DNA from: Symbiobacteriaceae bacterium
GTDB lineage: Bacteria; Bacillota; Sulfobacillia; Symbiobacteriales; Symbiobacteriaceae
Length of the DNA: 43,482 bases
Assembly: GCA_029239785.1 (NCBI GenBank)
Contig: JARBUG010000034.1
Coordinates: 1 to 43,482, forward strand
Direction: 5' to 3'
Part shown: positions 30,354 to 38,358 of the stretch, piece by piece
Numbering within the stretch: position 1 is the stretch's first letter
Layout: the number at the start of each line of letters is the position of its first letter
Notes under the pieces: generated by a model
What the model was told of the DNA's origin: nothing
Seen by the model: the letters and a program-made list of their open reading frames with translations, nothing else
Database searches by the model: none
Position numbers and translations under genes: made by a program

Positions 30354-31421
30354 CTACCCTGCGGTTTGCTGGTGCCGGCGGGAACAGGCCAGAATCGCCT
30401 GCCAGATCGTACGCACGTCGTGCCCCTCGAGTTCCCGGGCGGCTCCGCTCGTCAGCCGGTCGAGCAGGGCCTGCTCCCGGGCTGGCTGCAGCACGGGCAT
30501 GCCGGTGACCCGCTTCAGCTCGCCCACCCGCTGGACCGTCTCCATGCGGCGGGCCAGCAAGGCCAGGAGTTCATCGTCAATCTGGTCGATGACCTGGCGG
30601 CAGGCGTCCAGGGACGCCAGGGCGCCCGCCGGGAGCAGCCCGAGTTCCGCCATGAGCGAGCCGAAGGCGGCGAAGGTCAGCTGCTGCTCCTTGTCGGAGA
30701 GCGCCTGCTCCGGGTTGGGGTGCACCTCGATCATCAGCCCGTCGACCCCGGCGGCCAGCGCAGCCCTGGAGAGCGCCGGAATCAGGTCACGGCGCCCGGC
30801 GGCGTGGCTCGGGTCGACCATAACGGGCAGGCCGGTCAGTTCCCGGGCCGCCACGGCCGCACTAAGGTCCAGCGTATTGCGGGTGTGGGTTTCGAAGGTG
30901 CGAATGCCCCGCTCGCAGAGAATCACCTGCGTGTTGCCCGTCATGGTGATGTACTCGGCCGCGCTGACCCACTCGGCGATGGTGGCGGCGAGGCCCCGCT
31001 TCAGGATGACCGGCTTGCCGGCCCAGCCCACCTGCTTGAGCAGGGCAAAGTTTTGCATGTTGCGTGAACCAATCTGCAGCACGTCAGCGTACCTGGCCAC
31101 CAGGTCGATCTCCCCTGTGTCCATCACCTCGGTTACCACGGGAAGGCCGGTCTGCTCACGGGCCAGGGCCAGCAGCTTGAGGCCTTCTTCGCCAAGCCCC
31201 TGGAACGACTTGGGCGACGTGCGGGGCTTGAAGGCCCCGCCTCGCAGGGCCGCGGCGCCCGCGGCCTTGACGGCGTGGGCCGCTGCCAGGATTTGCGCTT
31301 CGCTCTCCACGCTGCACGGTCCGGCGATGACCACCGGGCGGCCTGAGCCAATAGCAAGGCCCCCAAACTGTGCCCCCACCTTTTTCTGCTGCTGTGCCAT
31401 CGCGTTCTGGTTCCCGGCCAT
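30354..31421 (-). CDS. aroF: DAHP synthase (type I beta) fused to C-terminal chorismate mutase
   Basis: 355 residues. The N-terminal 260 residues form the KDPG/KDO8P-like DAHP synthase condensing PEP and erythrose 4-phosphate: [73 protein letters not shown] and [10 protein letters not shown]. Residues about 270-350 are an AroQ-type chorismate mutase ([42 protein letters not shown]). Bacillus fuses the mutase at the N-terminus; here it is at the C-terminus. The mutase often serves as the feedback-sensing domain. The start at 31421 has GGATGGAG before it; an upstream in-frame GTG region overlaps the leader terminator. Controlled by the T-box leader upstream. Confidence 0.94.
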   Translation of the reverse strand: MAGNQNAMAQQQKKVGAQFGGLAIGSGRPVVIAGPCSVESEAQILAAAHAVKAAGAAALRGGAFKPRTSPKSFQGLGEEGLKLLALAREQTGLPVVTEVMDTGEIDLVARYADVLQIGSRNMQNFALLKQVGWAGKPVILKRGLAATIAEWVSAAEYITMTGNTQVILCERGIRTFETHTRNTLDLSAAVAARELTGLPVMVDPSHAAGRRDLIPALSRAALAAGVDGLMIEVHPNPEQALSDKEQQLTFAAFGSLMAELGLLPAGALASLDACRQVIDQIDDELLALLARRMETVQRVGELKRVTGMPVLQPAREQALLDRLTSGAARELEGHDVRTIWQAILACSRRHQQTAG

Positions 31422-31445
31422 GCTCCATCCGCCCCTTTCGGCTGA

Positions 31446-31480
31446 AAATAAAAAAACACCCGTCCCCAAAAAGGGACGAG
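31446..31480 (-). terminator. T-box leader terminator
   Basis: CTCGTCCC pairs with GGGACGGG (one G-T) around TTTTT, then TGTTTTTTTATTTT follows on the minus strand. It is mutually exclusive with the T-box antiterminator immediately upstream. Confidence 0.88.
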
Positions 31481-31756
31481 CGTTTGTGCCCGTGGTACCA
31501 CCCTTGTGAGCCGTACAACAAATACGGCCCGCTTCATGCCTGCAGGTACGGAAAAGGGCAAACCCCTTTCGATACCGCTCCCCTGTAACGGTGGGAGGAC
31601 CGGCACGGCCTACGTACCCGCGTTGCGGGTGTTCAGCCTGCAGCTCCGGAGCGAACTTCGGTGGAGATTTCCATAGCAGCGCTTTCAGTCAATGACGCCG
31701 CTTCCCTGAATGGACCCCTTCCACGTACTTTGCTCTTTCATCGCCATTTGGATTTG
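31446..31756 (-). ncRNA. T-box riboswitch leader (probable tRNA-Phe specificity) of the DAHP synthase gene
   Basis: The minus strand carries the T-box core AGGGTGGTACCACGGG (31489-31504), able to form the antiterminator whose bulge TGGT pairs with an ACCA tRNA end (discriminator A, as in tRNA-Phe and tRNA-Tyr, not tRNA-Trp). A terminator follows. The 5' part forms stem I: GAGC pairs with GCTC and GTGGA with TCCAC, leaving a specifier-type loop with AAAGTA on one side and CGAAGTTCG on the other. TTC (Phe) at 31655-31653 sits one base after GAA, the usual specifier place. Uncharged tRNA-Phe would thus allow aroF expression. Specifier assignment was done by eye. Confidence 0.88.
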
Positions 31757-31762
31757 TTCCTG

Positions 31763-31790
31763 ATTATAGCACCGCGACGGTGCGGGTCAA
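31763..31790 (-). promoter_or_regulatory. Strong sigma-A-type promoter of the T-box/aroF transcript
   Basis: On the minus strand TTGACC (31790-31785) and TATAAT (31768-31763) are 16 bp apart. The whole spacer is nearly filled by an inverted repeat, GCACCG-TCG-CGGTGC, an unusual position that could hold a repressor in addition to T-box control. The -35 box overlaps the last codons of the upstream gene. Confidence 0.8.
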
Positions 31791-32386
31791 GCCTTTTTTG
31801 CGGCCGACCGCTTCGCCATCGACAAAATGGCGCCCAGGGCGATGGAGAGCAGGGCGGAGAAGAGCACCCGGTATTCGGCGGGCAGCAAGAAGGTAACCGT
31901 GTGGGCCGGAATCCAGAAGAGCGGAATCGTGCGGATGAGCACGAACGAGAGGAACCCGTACCAATCGATGTGGGCGACCACATCCTTCAGACTGACCCGT
32001 GCAAGACCGCCGAACCGGCCATCTGCCAGATCGATGAAGGTGTCGGTAATGCGGTGGAACCCCATCATCACCGGGGCGAAGCAGATGTTCATCATGGTGC
32101 TGATAAGGAGGGCGGAGAGCACCTTGCCCCACAGGCCCCCGGCCACGGGCAGGAGCCCGGCGGCGCCGGCCGCCGTCACGCCGCTGCCGAAGACCGAGAA
32201 AGTCAGGGTGAAGCTCATGCCCAGGAAGCCCCAAATGACGGCCTTCATCCACAGGCCGACGGGCACGGCCCATTTGCCCCGGGCGATGCGCAGGGCCAGG
32301 ATTTCACCCAGCGTGGCCAGCAGGCCGACCTTGATGAAGCCCATCAGGTAGGGGTACTCGCGGGTCAGCATTTCAAAGGTGCTCAC
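31787..32386 (-). CDS. Mpv17/PMP22-like integral membrane protein
   Basis: 199 residues with about five hydrophobic segments. The C-terminal half (WYGFLSFVLIRTIPLFWIPAHTVTF, LPAEYRVLFSALLSIALGAILS) has the P-x(3)-xxF...P-x-YR layout of the Mpv17/PMP22 family, and MGFIKVGLLATLGEILALRIARGKW resembles its first helix. The function of bacterial members is not known; channel-like roles are proposed for eukaryotic ones. The start is GTG at 32386, overlapping the upstream gene stop by 4 bp (GTGA), so the two genes are translationally coupled. Family call is moderate; the membrane nature is clear. Confidence 0.6.
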   Translation of the reverse strand: MSTFEMLTREYPYLMGFIKVGLLATLGEILALRIARGKWAVPVGLWMKAVIWGFLGMSFTLTFSVFGSGVTAAGAAGLLPVAGGLWGKVLSALLISTMMNICFAPVMMGFHRITDTFIDLADGRFGGLARVSLKDVVAHIDWYGFLSFVLIRTIPLFWIPAHTVTFLLPAEYRVLFSALLSIALGAILSMAKRSAAKKA

Positions 32387-32907
32387 GATTGTGCCTCCCG
32401 GGCCAGCAGGCCGACCGGGGTACGCAGCAGGGCCGCGGCCAGCAGGGGTACCACGACGATCTGAATGGCCAGACCGGGGAGCGAGGTAACCAGTGCCCCC
32501 GTCACGTAGGCCACGGGCGTCCCGGGAAAGGGGATGGCCAGGCGGACCAGGGCCACGGCCAGGCCCATGGCAATCCGGCCGCCGAGCAGGGCGCCGCCCA
32601 GGGAGAGCAGCAGGTTACGCCGCCACTTCATCAGGGCGCCGGCGATCAGACCATAGGCGGCCAGTTCCACCATCATGAGCACGAGGATGGGTGAGCCGAG
32701 CGGCGGCATCCCCGTCAGGACGGAGCTGAGCACGGGTGTAAGCAGGCCGATGACCAGTCCGGCGCCCGGCCCCAGCACCAGCCCGCCGATCAGAACGGGA
32801 ATGTGCATAGGCAGAAAGACCGGACCGCCCAATCCGACTGCGTGAAAGATCGCGGGAATCAGCAGCCCAAAGGCGATAAACAGGGCCGAGAAGACCATCC
32901 GCCTCAT
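32383..32907 (-). CDS. ECF transporter S-component-like membrane protein
   Basis: 174 residues, five or six hydrophobic helices. FGLLIPAIFHAVGLGGPVFLPMHIPVLIGGLVLGPGAGLVIGLLTPVLS is typical of vitamin-binding S components (small-molecule-specific subunits that work with a shared EcfA/A'/T module). ATG start with GAGGTG seven bases upstream. It is followed by the Mpv17-like gene through a 4-bp overlap. No EcfA or EcfT is in the window, so it would belong to a group II system using a distant energising module. No riboswitch that would name the vitamin is visible in the short leader. Confidence 0.75.
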   Translation of the reverse strand: MRRMVFSALFIAFGLLIPAIFHAVGLGGPVFLPMHIPVLIGGLVLGPGAGLVIGLLTPVLSSVLTGMPPLGSPILVLMMVELAAYGLIAGALMKWRRNLLLSLGGALLGGRIAMGLAVALVRLAIPFPGTPVAYVTGALVTSLPGLAIQIVVVPLLAAALLRTPVGLLAREAQS

Positions 32908-32939
32908 CGGTCAGCACCTCATTTGATTTTTATAAGAGC

Positions 32940-32963
32940 TACCCCCGGACAAGGCCGGGGGTA
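32940..32963 (-). terminator. Stem-loop after the oxidoreductase gamma-subunit gene
   Basis: TACCCCCGG (32940-32948) pairs perfectly with CCGGGGGTA (32955-32963). It lies 9 bp past the stop at 32973. Only a poor U stretch follows, so termination may be partial and the next two genes may be partly co-transcribed. Confidence 0.6.
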
Positions 32964-32972
32964 TTGCAGTCG

Positions 32973-33518
32973 CTACGCCGGTACGTGGGCGGCGTCTACG
33001 CCGACGGCCACGGCGGCCAGGTTGCCATCGAGCATATGCTGGCGGGAGGCGGGCACATTCTCCCGAACCGCCTCTTCAATCAGGTGGCGGTCGACGCCCT
33101 TGAGGTAAGGAAGCATCGCCCCGAGCATGACCATGTTGATGGCGCCGGGCACCCCCGCCGAGCGGGCCAGGTCGTTGACCGGCACGGTCACGACGGTGAC
33201 ATCGTCACGCATGGGCACCCCGCTAATCAGCGAACTGTTGACGAAGATGATGCCGCCGGGCCGGACCACCGGCTGGAACTTGCGCAGGGAGACCTCGTTC
33301 ATGGCGACCAGGATATCCGGGCGGCTGGCGACGGGTTCGCCAATCTCCACATCGGAGATGATCACGGAGCAGTTGGCGGTGCCGCCGCGCATTTCCGGGC
33401 CGTAGGAGGGAATCCAGGTGACGTGCTTGTTGCCCAGCATGCCGGCGTGGGCCAGCACCTTGCCCAGGAACATGATGCCCTGGCCGCCGAAGCCGGCGAG
33501 GCGCATGCGTTCCATCAT
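32973..33518 (-). CDS. 2-oxoacid:ferredoxin oxidoreductase, gamma subunit
   Basis: 181 residues. The gamma-domain start MRLAGFGGQGIMFLGKVLAHAG is the CoA-binding-associated fold; SYGPEMRGGTANCSVIIS and AGVPGAINMVMLGAML follow the family. It is a subunit of a pyruvate/2-ketoisovalerate-type oxidoreductase that makes acyl-CoA and reduced ferredoxin. An open frame extends 27 codons upstream, but the ATG at 33518 overlaps the beta-subunit stop (ATGA) and gives the usual N-terminus. Last gene of the four-subunit set; the context (ptb, buk) favours branched-chain 2-oxoacids. Confidence 0.93.
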   Translation of the reverse strand: MMERMRLAGFGGQGIMFLGKVLAHAGMLGNKHVTWIPSYGPEMRGGTANCSVIISDVEIGEPVASRPDILVAMNEVSLRKFQPVVRPGGIIFVNSSLISGVPMRDDVTVVTVPVNDLARSAGVPGAINMVMLGAMLPYLKGVDRHLIEEAVRENVPASRQHMLDGNLAAVAVGVDAAHVPA

Positions 33519-34291
33519 GCTTGCTCGCCCCCTTTGGCCGCCGTCGGGACCTTGAGTTCGCCCATGGTGTAGTTGGGCACGAGGTTTTCGCGAATCCATT
33601 CCATCGCCTTGACCGGCGTGAGGCCCCAGTTGGTCGGGCAGTTGGAGAGCACGCTGACCAGCGAGTAGCCGTGGCCGGCGAGCTGGGTCTCGAACGCCCG
33701 GCGAATGTACTTTTTGGTCTGGAGGACCGCCTTGGGCGAGTCGGTGGAGCCCGACGCGACGTAGGCGGCGCCCGGAATTTCGCTGAAGAGCTTGGGGATG
33801 TCGACGGGGTAGCCCGTCTCCTCGGCCTTGCGGCCGTAAGGCGAGGTGGTCGTCTTCATGCCGATGAGCGTGGTGGGGGCCATCTGGCCACCGGTCATGC
33901 CGTAGATGGCGTTATTGACGAAGATGGTGGTGATCTTTTCGCCGCGAATGGCGGCATGCATCGCCTCGGCGATGCCGATGGCGGCGAGGTCGCCGTCGCC
34001 CTGGTAGGTGAAGACGACCGCATCGGGCACGGCACGGCGCACGCCGGTGGCCACGGCCGGCGCCCGGCCATGGGCCGCGGCGACCCAGTCGACGTTGAAA
34101 TACTGCTCGCAGAAGGCGGCACAGCCCACAGGGCCGACGCCAACGGTGTTGTCGAGCTGGCCCATCTCTTCAAGCACTTCGGCGATCAGCCGGTGGATGA
34201 TGCCGTGGCTACAGCCCGGGCAGTAGTGGAGCGGCTTTTCAGTCAGGCCCTCGGTGGGTTTGAACACGCATTTTTCAGCGGCCTCAGGCAT
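33515..34291 (-). CDS. 2-oxoacid:ferredoxin oxidoreductase, beta (TPP-binding) subunit
   Basis: 258 residues. The N-terminal LHYCPGCSHGIIHRLIAEVLEE, VGVGPVGCAAFCEQYFNVD and AAHGRAPAVATGVRRAVPD precede the TPP/Mg motif TYQGDGDLAAIGIAEAMHAA...FVNNAIYGMTGGQMAPTT. This subunit holds thiamine diphosphate, where the 2-oxoacid is decarboxylated. It overlaps the alpha gene by 8 bp and the gamma gene by 4 bp, so translation of the set is tightly coupled. Sequence type is closest to the VorB/KorB group rather than pyruvate:ferredoxin oxidoreductase, as judged by the small separate subunits and the neighbours. Confidence 0.93.
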   Translation of the reverse strand: MPEAAEKCVFKPTEGLTEKPLHYCPGCSHGIIHRLIAEVLEEMGQLDNTVGVGPVGCAAFCEQYFNVDWVAAAHGRAPAVATGVRRAVPDAVVFTYQGDGDLAAIGIAEAMHAAIRGEKITTIFVNNAIYGMTGGQMAPTTLIGMKTTTSPYGRKAEETGYPVDIPKLFSEIPGAAYVASGSTDSPKAVLQTKKYIRRAFETQLAGHGYSLVSVLSNCPTNWGLTPVKAMEWIRENLVPNYTMGELKVPTAAKGGEQA

Positions 34292-35354
34292 GGACGGACA
34301 CCTCCCCGGCCAGGGTGCGAATGCGGGCGACCAGTTCCTCGGTGGTGGGCATGGAGCCGCCCATGTTCCGGTGGAGATAGACGGGCGCCCGGCCGTTCAC
34401 GGCAAGGCGGACATCTTCCACCATTTGGCCCATGTTCATTTCGGCGACCATGAAGCCCTTGGCGTTTTGCGTCAAGGCCGTTGCGATGGGGTTCGTCGGG
34501 AAGGGCCAGAGGGTGATCGGGCGGATCAGGCCGACCTTGATGCCCTGCTGGCGGGCTTCCCGCACAGCGGCCCGGGCGACCCGGCCCGCGGTGCCGAAGG
34601 AGACGACCACCAGGTCAGCATCGTCCAGGGCGATCTCTTCCCAGCGCTGCTCGGTAGCCCGAATCTGGTCGTACCTGGCGGCCCGCTGGATGTCGGAGCG
34701 CTCCGCCTTGACGGGGTCGAGTATGTAGCCGACCACGTCGTGCTTCGGTCCGCCTTTCTTGCCCCGGGCGGCCCAGGTCTTGGGCGGCAGGTGGGCGGTG
34801 TCGGTCTGGCGGAAGGTGACGGGCTCCATCATCTGGCCGAGAACGCCGTCCATGGCGACGACGGCGGGCATGCGGTACTGGTCGGCCAGGTCGAAGGCCA
34901 GGCCCATGAGGTCGGCGGCCTCCTGCACGCCCGATGGCGCCAGCACGAAATTGTAGTAGTCGCCGTGGCCGCCGCCGCGGGTCCACTGGAAGTAGTCGCC
35001 CTGGCTCGGGTCGAGGTTGCCCAGGGCGGGGCCGAGGCGGGCGACGTCGACGATGACGACCGGGAGTTCGTAGGCGGCCAGGAAGGACATGCCTTCCTGC
35101 ATGAGGCTGAAGCCGCAGCCGGAGGTGCCGGTCATGCAACGCTCGCCGGCGCCGGCGGCGCCGAGCAGCATGTAAATGGAGGAGACTTCGCTTTCGGCCT
35201 GGACCATGTGGCCGCCCACTTCGGGGAGGCGGCGGGCCATGTATTCAATGATCTCGTTAGACGGCGTGATGGGATAGCCGAAGAAGAGCTTGCAGCCCGC
35301 CTGAATGGCCGCTTCCGAGATCGCTTCGTTTCCCTTGACGAGAAGCTTTTGCAC
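34284..35354 (-). CDS. 2-oxoacid:ferredoxin oxidoreductase, alpha subunit
   Basis: 356 residues. FFGYPITPSNEIIEYMARRLPE (pyrimidine-binding domain), QAESEVSSIYMLLGAAGAGERCMTGTSGCGFSLMQEG and PTTEELVARIRTLAGE are family stretches; the conserved Glu in QAESE activates thiamine diphosphate in the beta subunit. The C-terminal part (VVVSFGTAGRVARAAVREAR, ITLWPFPTNPI) is the transketolase C-like domain. The start is GTG at 35354 with AGGGGG about 9 bases upstream, 12 bp after the ferredoxin subunit. Confidence 0.93.
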   Translation of the reverse strand: MQKLLVKGNEAISEAAIQAGCKLFFGYPITPSNEIIEYMARRLPEVGGHMVQAESEVSSIYMLLGAAGAGERCMTGTSGCGFSLMQEGMSFLAAYELPVVIVDVARLGPALGNLDPSQGDYFQWTRGGGHGDYYNFVLAPSGVQEAADLMGLAFDLADQYRMPAVVAMDGVLGQMMEPVTFRQTDTAHLPPKTWAARGKKGGPKHDVVGYILDPVKAERSDIQRAARYDQIRATEQRWEEIALDDADLVVVSFGTAGRVARAAVREARQQGIKVGLIRPITLWPFPTNPIATALTQNAKGFMVAEMNMGQMVEDVRLAVNGRAPVYLHRNMGGSMPTTEELVARIRTLAGEVSVHA

Positions 35355-35366
35355 CTTGCTGGCCCC

Positions 35367-35570
35367 CTATCGGTAGACGGTGATTGCCACGTCCGGGCAC
35401 ATGATGGCACAGAGGCTGCACCCGTTGCATTTCTCGGGCCGGGCCAGGGAAACGGGCTGGTAGCCCTTGCGGTTCTGGGTCTCGCTCAGGCTGAGGGCGC
35501 CCCGGTTGCAGGCGCTGATGCATAGTTCGCAGCCTTTGCATAGCTCGGTGTTAATCACGACGTAACCCAT
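35367..35570 (-). CDS. 2-oxoacid:ferredoxin oxidoreductase, delta (2[4Fe-4S] ferredoxin) subunit
   Basis: 67 residues with two [4Fe-4S] motifs: CKGCELCISAC (residues about 11-21) and CNGCSLCAIMC (about 48-58), each followed by a distant Cys-Pro or Cys as usual for bacterial 2[4Fe-4S] ferredoxins. It hands electrons from the TPP subunit to free ferredoxin. ATG start, with GGGAGGGAG in front. It overlaps the P-loop gene upstream by 20 bp and precedes the alpha subunit, so it is the first of the four oxidoreductase genes. Confidence 0.93.
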   Translation of the reverse strand: MGYVVINTELCKGCELCISACNRGALSLSETQNRKGYQPVSLARPEKCNGCSLCAIMCPDVAITVYR

Positions 35571-36261
35571 GTGATCTCCCTCCCATGCGCTCGACGGGGA
35601 CCGTGCGGTCCAGGTGGATGTCCAGGGGCTCGATGGCGGGGGCGCCCGTGGCGGTGGCCACCGCGGCGGCCAGGTCCCGCCGCACGGCCAGGCCCACTAA
35701 CGGCACGCCGAGGCCCGCGGAAGTCGCATATGCGGCCGCGAGCCCACCGATCACATCGTCAGCGGTCGTGGCCGGACCCAGGTTCGGGTTGGCCAGCACC
35801 CCGGTCCAGGCCAGTTTGGCTGTCGCCAGCATGTCGGCGGCCTCGTTCAGCGCCTTGTCAGCGGTGGTGGTGCGCGGCCGGTACGGGTTGATGACCAGCA
35901 GCATCTCAGACTGTCCGGCTAGTACTTCGGCAAACTGCCCCAGCACCCGGCTGCCCGTGGCATCGCCGCCAAGGTCAACAACAACTTCCCAGGCCGGGTC
36001 CTTCATGACGCCCCGTACTTCGGGCGAGACCACCGGAATGTCGGCGTTCTGCATGCCAGGCGGCGGCAGCACCACCCGCACGCCGGCGGTGCGAAGCTGG
36101 TCGAGCACCAGCCGGCTGCGGAAGTAGTGGTTGACGGTATCCAGATCGACGAGGGCGACCTTTCGGCCGTCCCGGGCCAGGCGAATCGCCCGGTTGACGG
36201 CGATTTCGGTCTTGCCGCTGCCGCTGTGGCCGGCCAGTACGGTGATGCGCGGGGCGCTCAT
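35551..36261 (-). CDS. P-loop ATP/GTP-binding protein (CobQ/MinD-like) of the 2-oxoacid cluster
   Basis: 236 residues. Walker A is AGHSGSGKTEIAVNRA (residues about 9-20), with KVALVDLDTVNHYFRSR (a Walker A' /switch-like Asp) and VVVDLGGDATGSRVLGQF (Walker B type). The fold looks like the MinD/ParA/CobQ nucleotide-binding group. It overlaps ptb by 4 bp and the ferredoxin subunit by 20 bp, so it belongs to the oxidoreductase/ptb/buk operon. Its task is not established; assembly or regulation of the oxidoreductase would fit, but is inference. Confidence 0.8.
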   Translation of the reverse strand: MSAPRITVLAGHSGSGKTEIAVNRAIRLARDGRKVALVDLDTVNHYFRSRLVLDQLRTAGVRVVLPPPGMQNADIPVVSPEVRGVMKDPAWEVVVDLGGDATGSRVLGQFAEVLAGQSEMLLVINPYRPRTTTADKALNEAADMLATAKLAWTGVLANPNLGPATTADDVIGGLAAAYATSAGLGVPLVGLAVRRDLAAAVATATGAPAIEPLDIHLDRTVPVERMGGRSHGLRRD

Positions 36262-37196
36262 CGGGCCCCGGCGCCCGCCGGAGCGACGGCCGGGGCCGGC
36301 GTCGCCAGCATCGCCATCGCCAGCGAAACCAGCTTTGCCCGGGGCGTATCCGACCGGGAGACCATGACCACGGGCACAGCGGCGCCCAGCACCATACCGG
36401 CCATGGTCGCACCGCCGCCGTAAACCAGCGACTTGCCCAGCACATTGCCGACCTCGATCGTCGGCACCAAAATCAGATCAGCCTGTCCCGCCACCGGTCC
36501 GCCGATCCCCTTATGTCGGCACGACTCGGGGCTGACGCAGCCATCGAAGGCCAGCGGCCCATCAATGATGGCGCCCTTGATCTGGCCGCGCTCGCCCATT
36601 TTCGCAATCAACGCGGCGTCCACGGTTGGCTGCATCTTCGGGTTGACGGTCTCGATCGCAGCCACCACCCCGACCTTGGGCTGCGCCCAGCCCAGGGCGT
36701 GCATGGCGCCAACGGCGTTCTCGAGAATCTTCACCTTCTGGTCCAGGTCCGGGTAGGGCACCATGCCGCCGTCGGTCACGAAGAGCAGCCGGCCCAGGGC
36801 GGGTACCTCAAAGCAGGCCAGGTGGCTCAGCAGCGACGACTTCTTCAGCTGTGAATCCGGGTGGAGCACGGCGCCCAGGAAATCGCCCGAGGAGACCATG
36901 CCCTTCATCAGCACCTGGGCCCGGCCCTCGCCGCACAGGTGGGCGGCCTCCAGCGCCGCCGCTTTGGGGTTGGGCGCATCGATCACTTCAACTGTAGAAA
37001 GGTCAAGTCCGACCTCACCAGCCGCCTTCACAATGGACGCCACGGGCCCCACCAGAATCGCCTTGCAGAGGCCCAGGGCAAGTCCGTCGCGAACCGCTGC
37101 CAGCACATCCACATCGCCGGCGGCGGCCACCGCCACCGTACGGGGCGCCTGGCTGCGGGCCGTCTCCAGCATGGCATCGAAGTTAGACCACGACAT
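36258..37196 (-). CDS. ptb: Phosphate butyryltransferase
   Basis: 312 residues. It converts butyryl- or branched-chain acyl-CoA and phosphate to acyl-phosphate and CoA. Family marks are AILVGPVASIVKAAGEV, QVLMKGMVSSGDFLGAVL, LLFVTDGGMVPYPDLDQKVKILENAV, QIKGAIIDGPLAFDGCVS and GQADLILVPTIEVGNVLGKSLVYG, as in the Ptb/Pta family. ATG start with GGAGGTG seven bases upstream; overlaps buk by 14 bp and the P-loop gene by 4 bp. Acts between the oxidoreductase product (acyl-CoA) and butyrate kinase. The last 15 residues are an A/P-rich tail. Confidence 0.93.
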   Translation of the reverse strand: MSWSNFDAMLETARSQAPRTVAVAAAGDVDVLAAVRDGLALGLCKAILVGPVASIVKAAGEVGLDLSTVEVIDAPNPKAAALEAAHLCGEGRAQVLMKGMVSSGDFLGAVLHPDSQLKKSSLLSHLACFEVPALGRLLFVTDGGMVPYPDLDQKVKILENAVGAMHALGWAQPKVGVVAAIETVNPKMQPTVDAALIAKMGERGQIKGAIIDGPLAFDGCVSPESCRHKGIGGPVAGQADLILVPTIEVGNVLGKSLVYGGGATMAGMVLGAAVPVVMVSRSDTPRAKLVSLAMAMLATPAPAVAPAGAGAR

Positions 37197-38292
37197 GGCT
37201 CTGCACCTCCTGCGCCGGGTACTCCCGGGCCTGCTCCTGGCCGTTCAGCACCCGCAGGGCGCCTTCGACCAGCGACTCCAGCTCCTCCTCGCCCGGCGCC
37301 ACCGTAATGGGCGCCAGGAACTCCACCCGCTCACGAATGCGCGCGACCACGTACTCCGAATAGGCGATGCCGCCCGTAATGATGATCCGATCCACCGAAC
37401 CCGCCAGGGCAGCGGCCATGGACCCGACCTCCTTGGCGACCTGGTAGCACATGCTGTCCAGCACCAGCTTGGCTTCGGCATCGCCGGCGGCGATGCGCTG
37501 CTCGACCACGCGCACATCCTTGGTGCCCAGGTAGGCCGACATGCCACCCTCACGAGTCATCAGGGTCGTCAGCTGTTCACGCGTATACTTCTCAGACCAG
37601 GCCAGCCGCAGCAGTCCCCAGGCCGGCAACCCGCCGGGACGGTCCGGCGAGAAGGCGCCTTCCTGGTTGCCGCTGGTCGCATCGACCATCCGGCCATGGC
37701 AATGGGCCGCCACCGAAATGCCGGTACCCAGGTGGACCGTGATCAGGTTCAGGTCGTGATACGGCCGCCCGAGTTCATTGGAAACCCGCCGGGCCACGGC
37801 CTTGCTGTTGAGCGCATGCGTCTGGCTCCGCCGGTCCAGGCCCGGCATGCCCGACAGCCGGGAGAGCGGCCAGAACTCATCGACCGTGACGGGATCGACA
37901 ATAAAACAGGGAATCCCCAGGGGATTGGCGATGTTGTAGGCGATAATCGGGGCAAGGTTGGAGACGTGAATGCCGTAGGTACAAGCCTCGAGGTCCTTCA
38001 GCATCTCTTCATTAATGCGATAGGTGCCGCCGGGCGAGGGGCGCAGCAGCCCGCCCCGGGCGACCACCGCCGTCAGATCCTCCGGCGATACGCCCGCCTC
38101 GTTCAGGGTCCGCCGGACCAGTTCCAGCCGGTACGGGTACTGCGCGATGATGCCGTCAAAGTGGGACAGGTCTGCAGCGTCGTGGGGAATCACCTGGCGG
38201 AGGCGCCAGGCGTCGCCCTCATACAGGCCGATTTTGGTCGATGTGGCGCCGGGATTGATCGCAAGAATAAGGTGTCGGGTCGGTGTCGTCAT
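37183..38292 (-). CDS. buk: Butyrate kinase (branched-chain-acid kinase)
   Basis: 369-residue acetokinase-family enzyme making acid and ATP from acyl-phosphate. ASKHA-fold motifs are LILAINPGATSTKIGLYEGD (phosphate 1), LITVHLGTGISVAAHCHGRMVDATSG (phosphate 2/adenosine), and GIAYSEYVVARI; HVSNLAPIIAYNIA is the usual Buk stretch. Length fits Buk. ATG at 38292 is preceded by GGGGTGG; a GTG three codons earlier lacks a site. First enzyme gene after the IclR regulator, 66 bp away, with a palindrome in the gap. Confidence 0.94.
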   Translation of the reverse strand: MTTPTRHLILAINPGATSTKIGLYEGDAWRLRQVIPHDAADLSHFDGIIAQYPYRLELVRRTLNEAGVSPEDLTAVVARGGLLRPSPGGTYRINEEMLKDLEACTYGIHVSNLAPIIAYNIANPLGIPCFIVDPVTVDEFWPLSRLSGMPGLDRRSQTHALNSKAVARRVSNELGRPYHDLNLITVHLGTGISVAAHCHGRMVDATSGNQEGAFSPDRPGGLPAWGLLRLAWSEKYTREQLTTLMTREGGMSAYLGTKDVRVVEQRIAAGDAEAKLVLDSMCYQVAKEVGSMAAALAGSVDRIIITGGIAYSEYVVARIRERVEFLAPITVAPGEEELESLVEGALRVLNGQEQAREYPAQEVQSHVVV

Positions 38293-38321
38293 AGATGCCA
38301 CCCCATATCATGTCGTTCTGC

Positions 38322-38345
38322 AATGCGGAACGCCGTTTCGCCATT
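38322..38345. promoter_or_regulatory. Palindrome between iclR-type gene and buk, possible operator
   Basis: AATG-N2-GAA-N6-TTC-N2-CATT is a symmetric 24-bp repeat with 7 matching bases per half. It lies 30 bp upstream of the buk start and 14 bp after the regulator's stop, a suitable place for IclR control of the catabolic genes. Confidence 0.5.
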
Positions 38346-38358
38346 CGGCACAAAAAAA

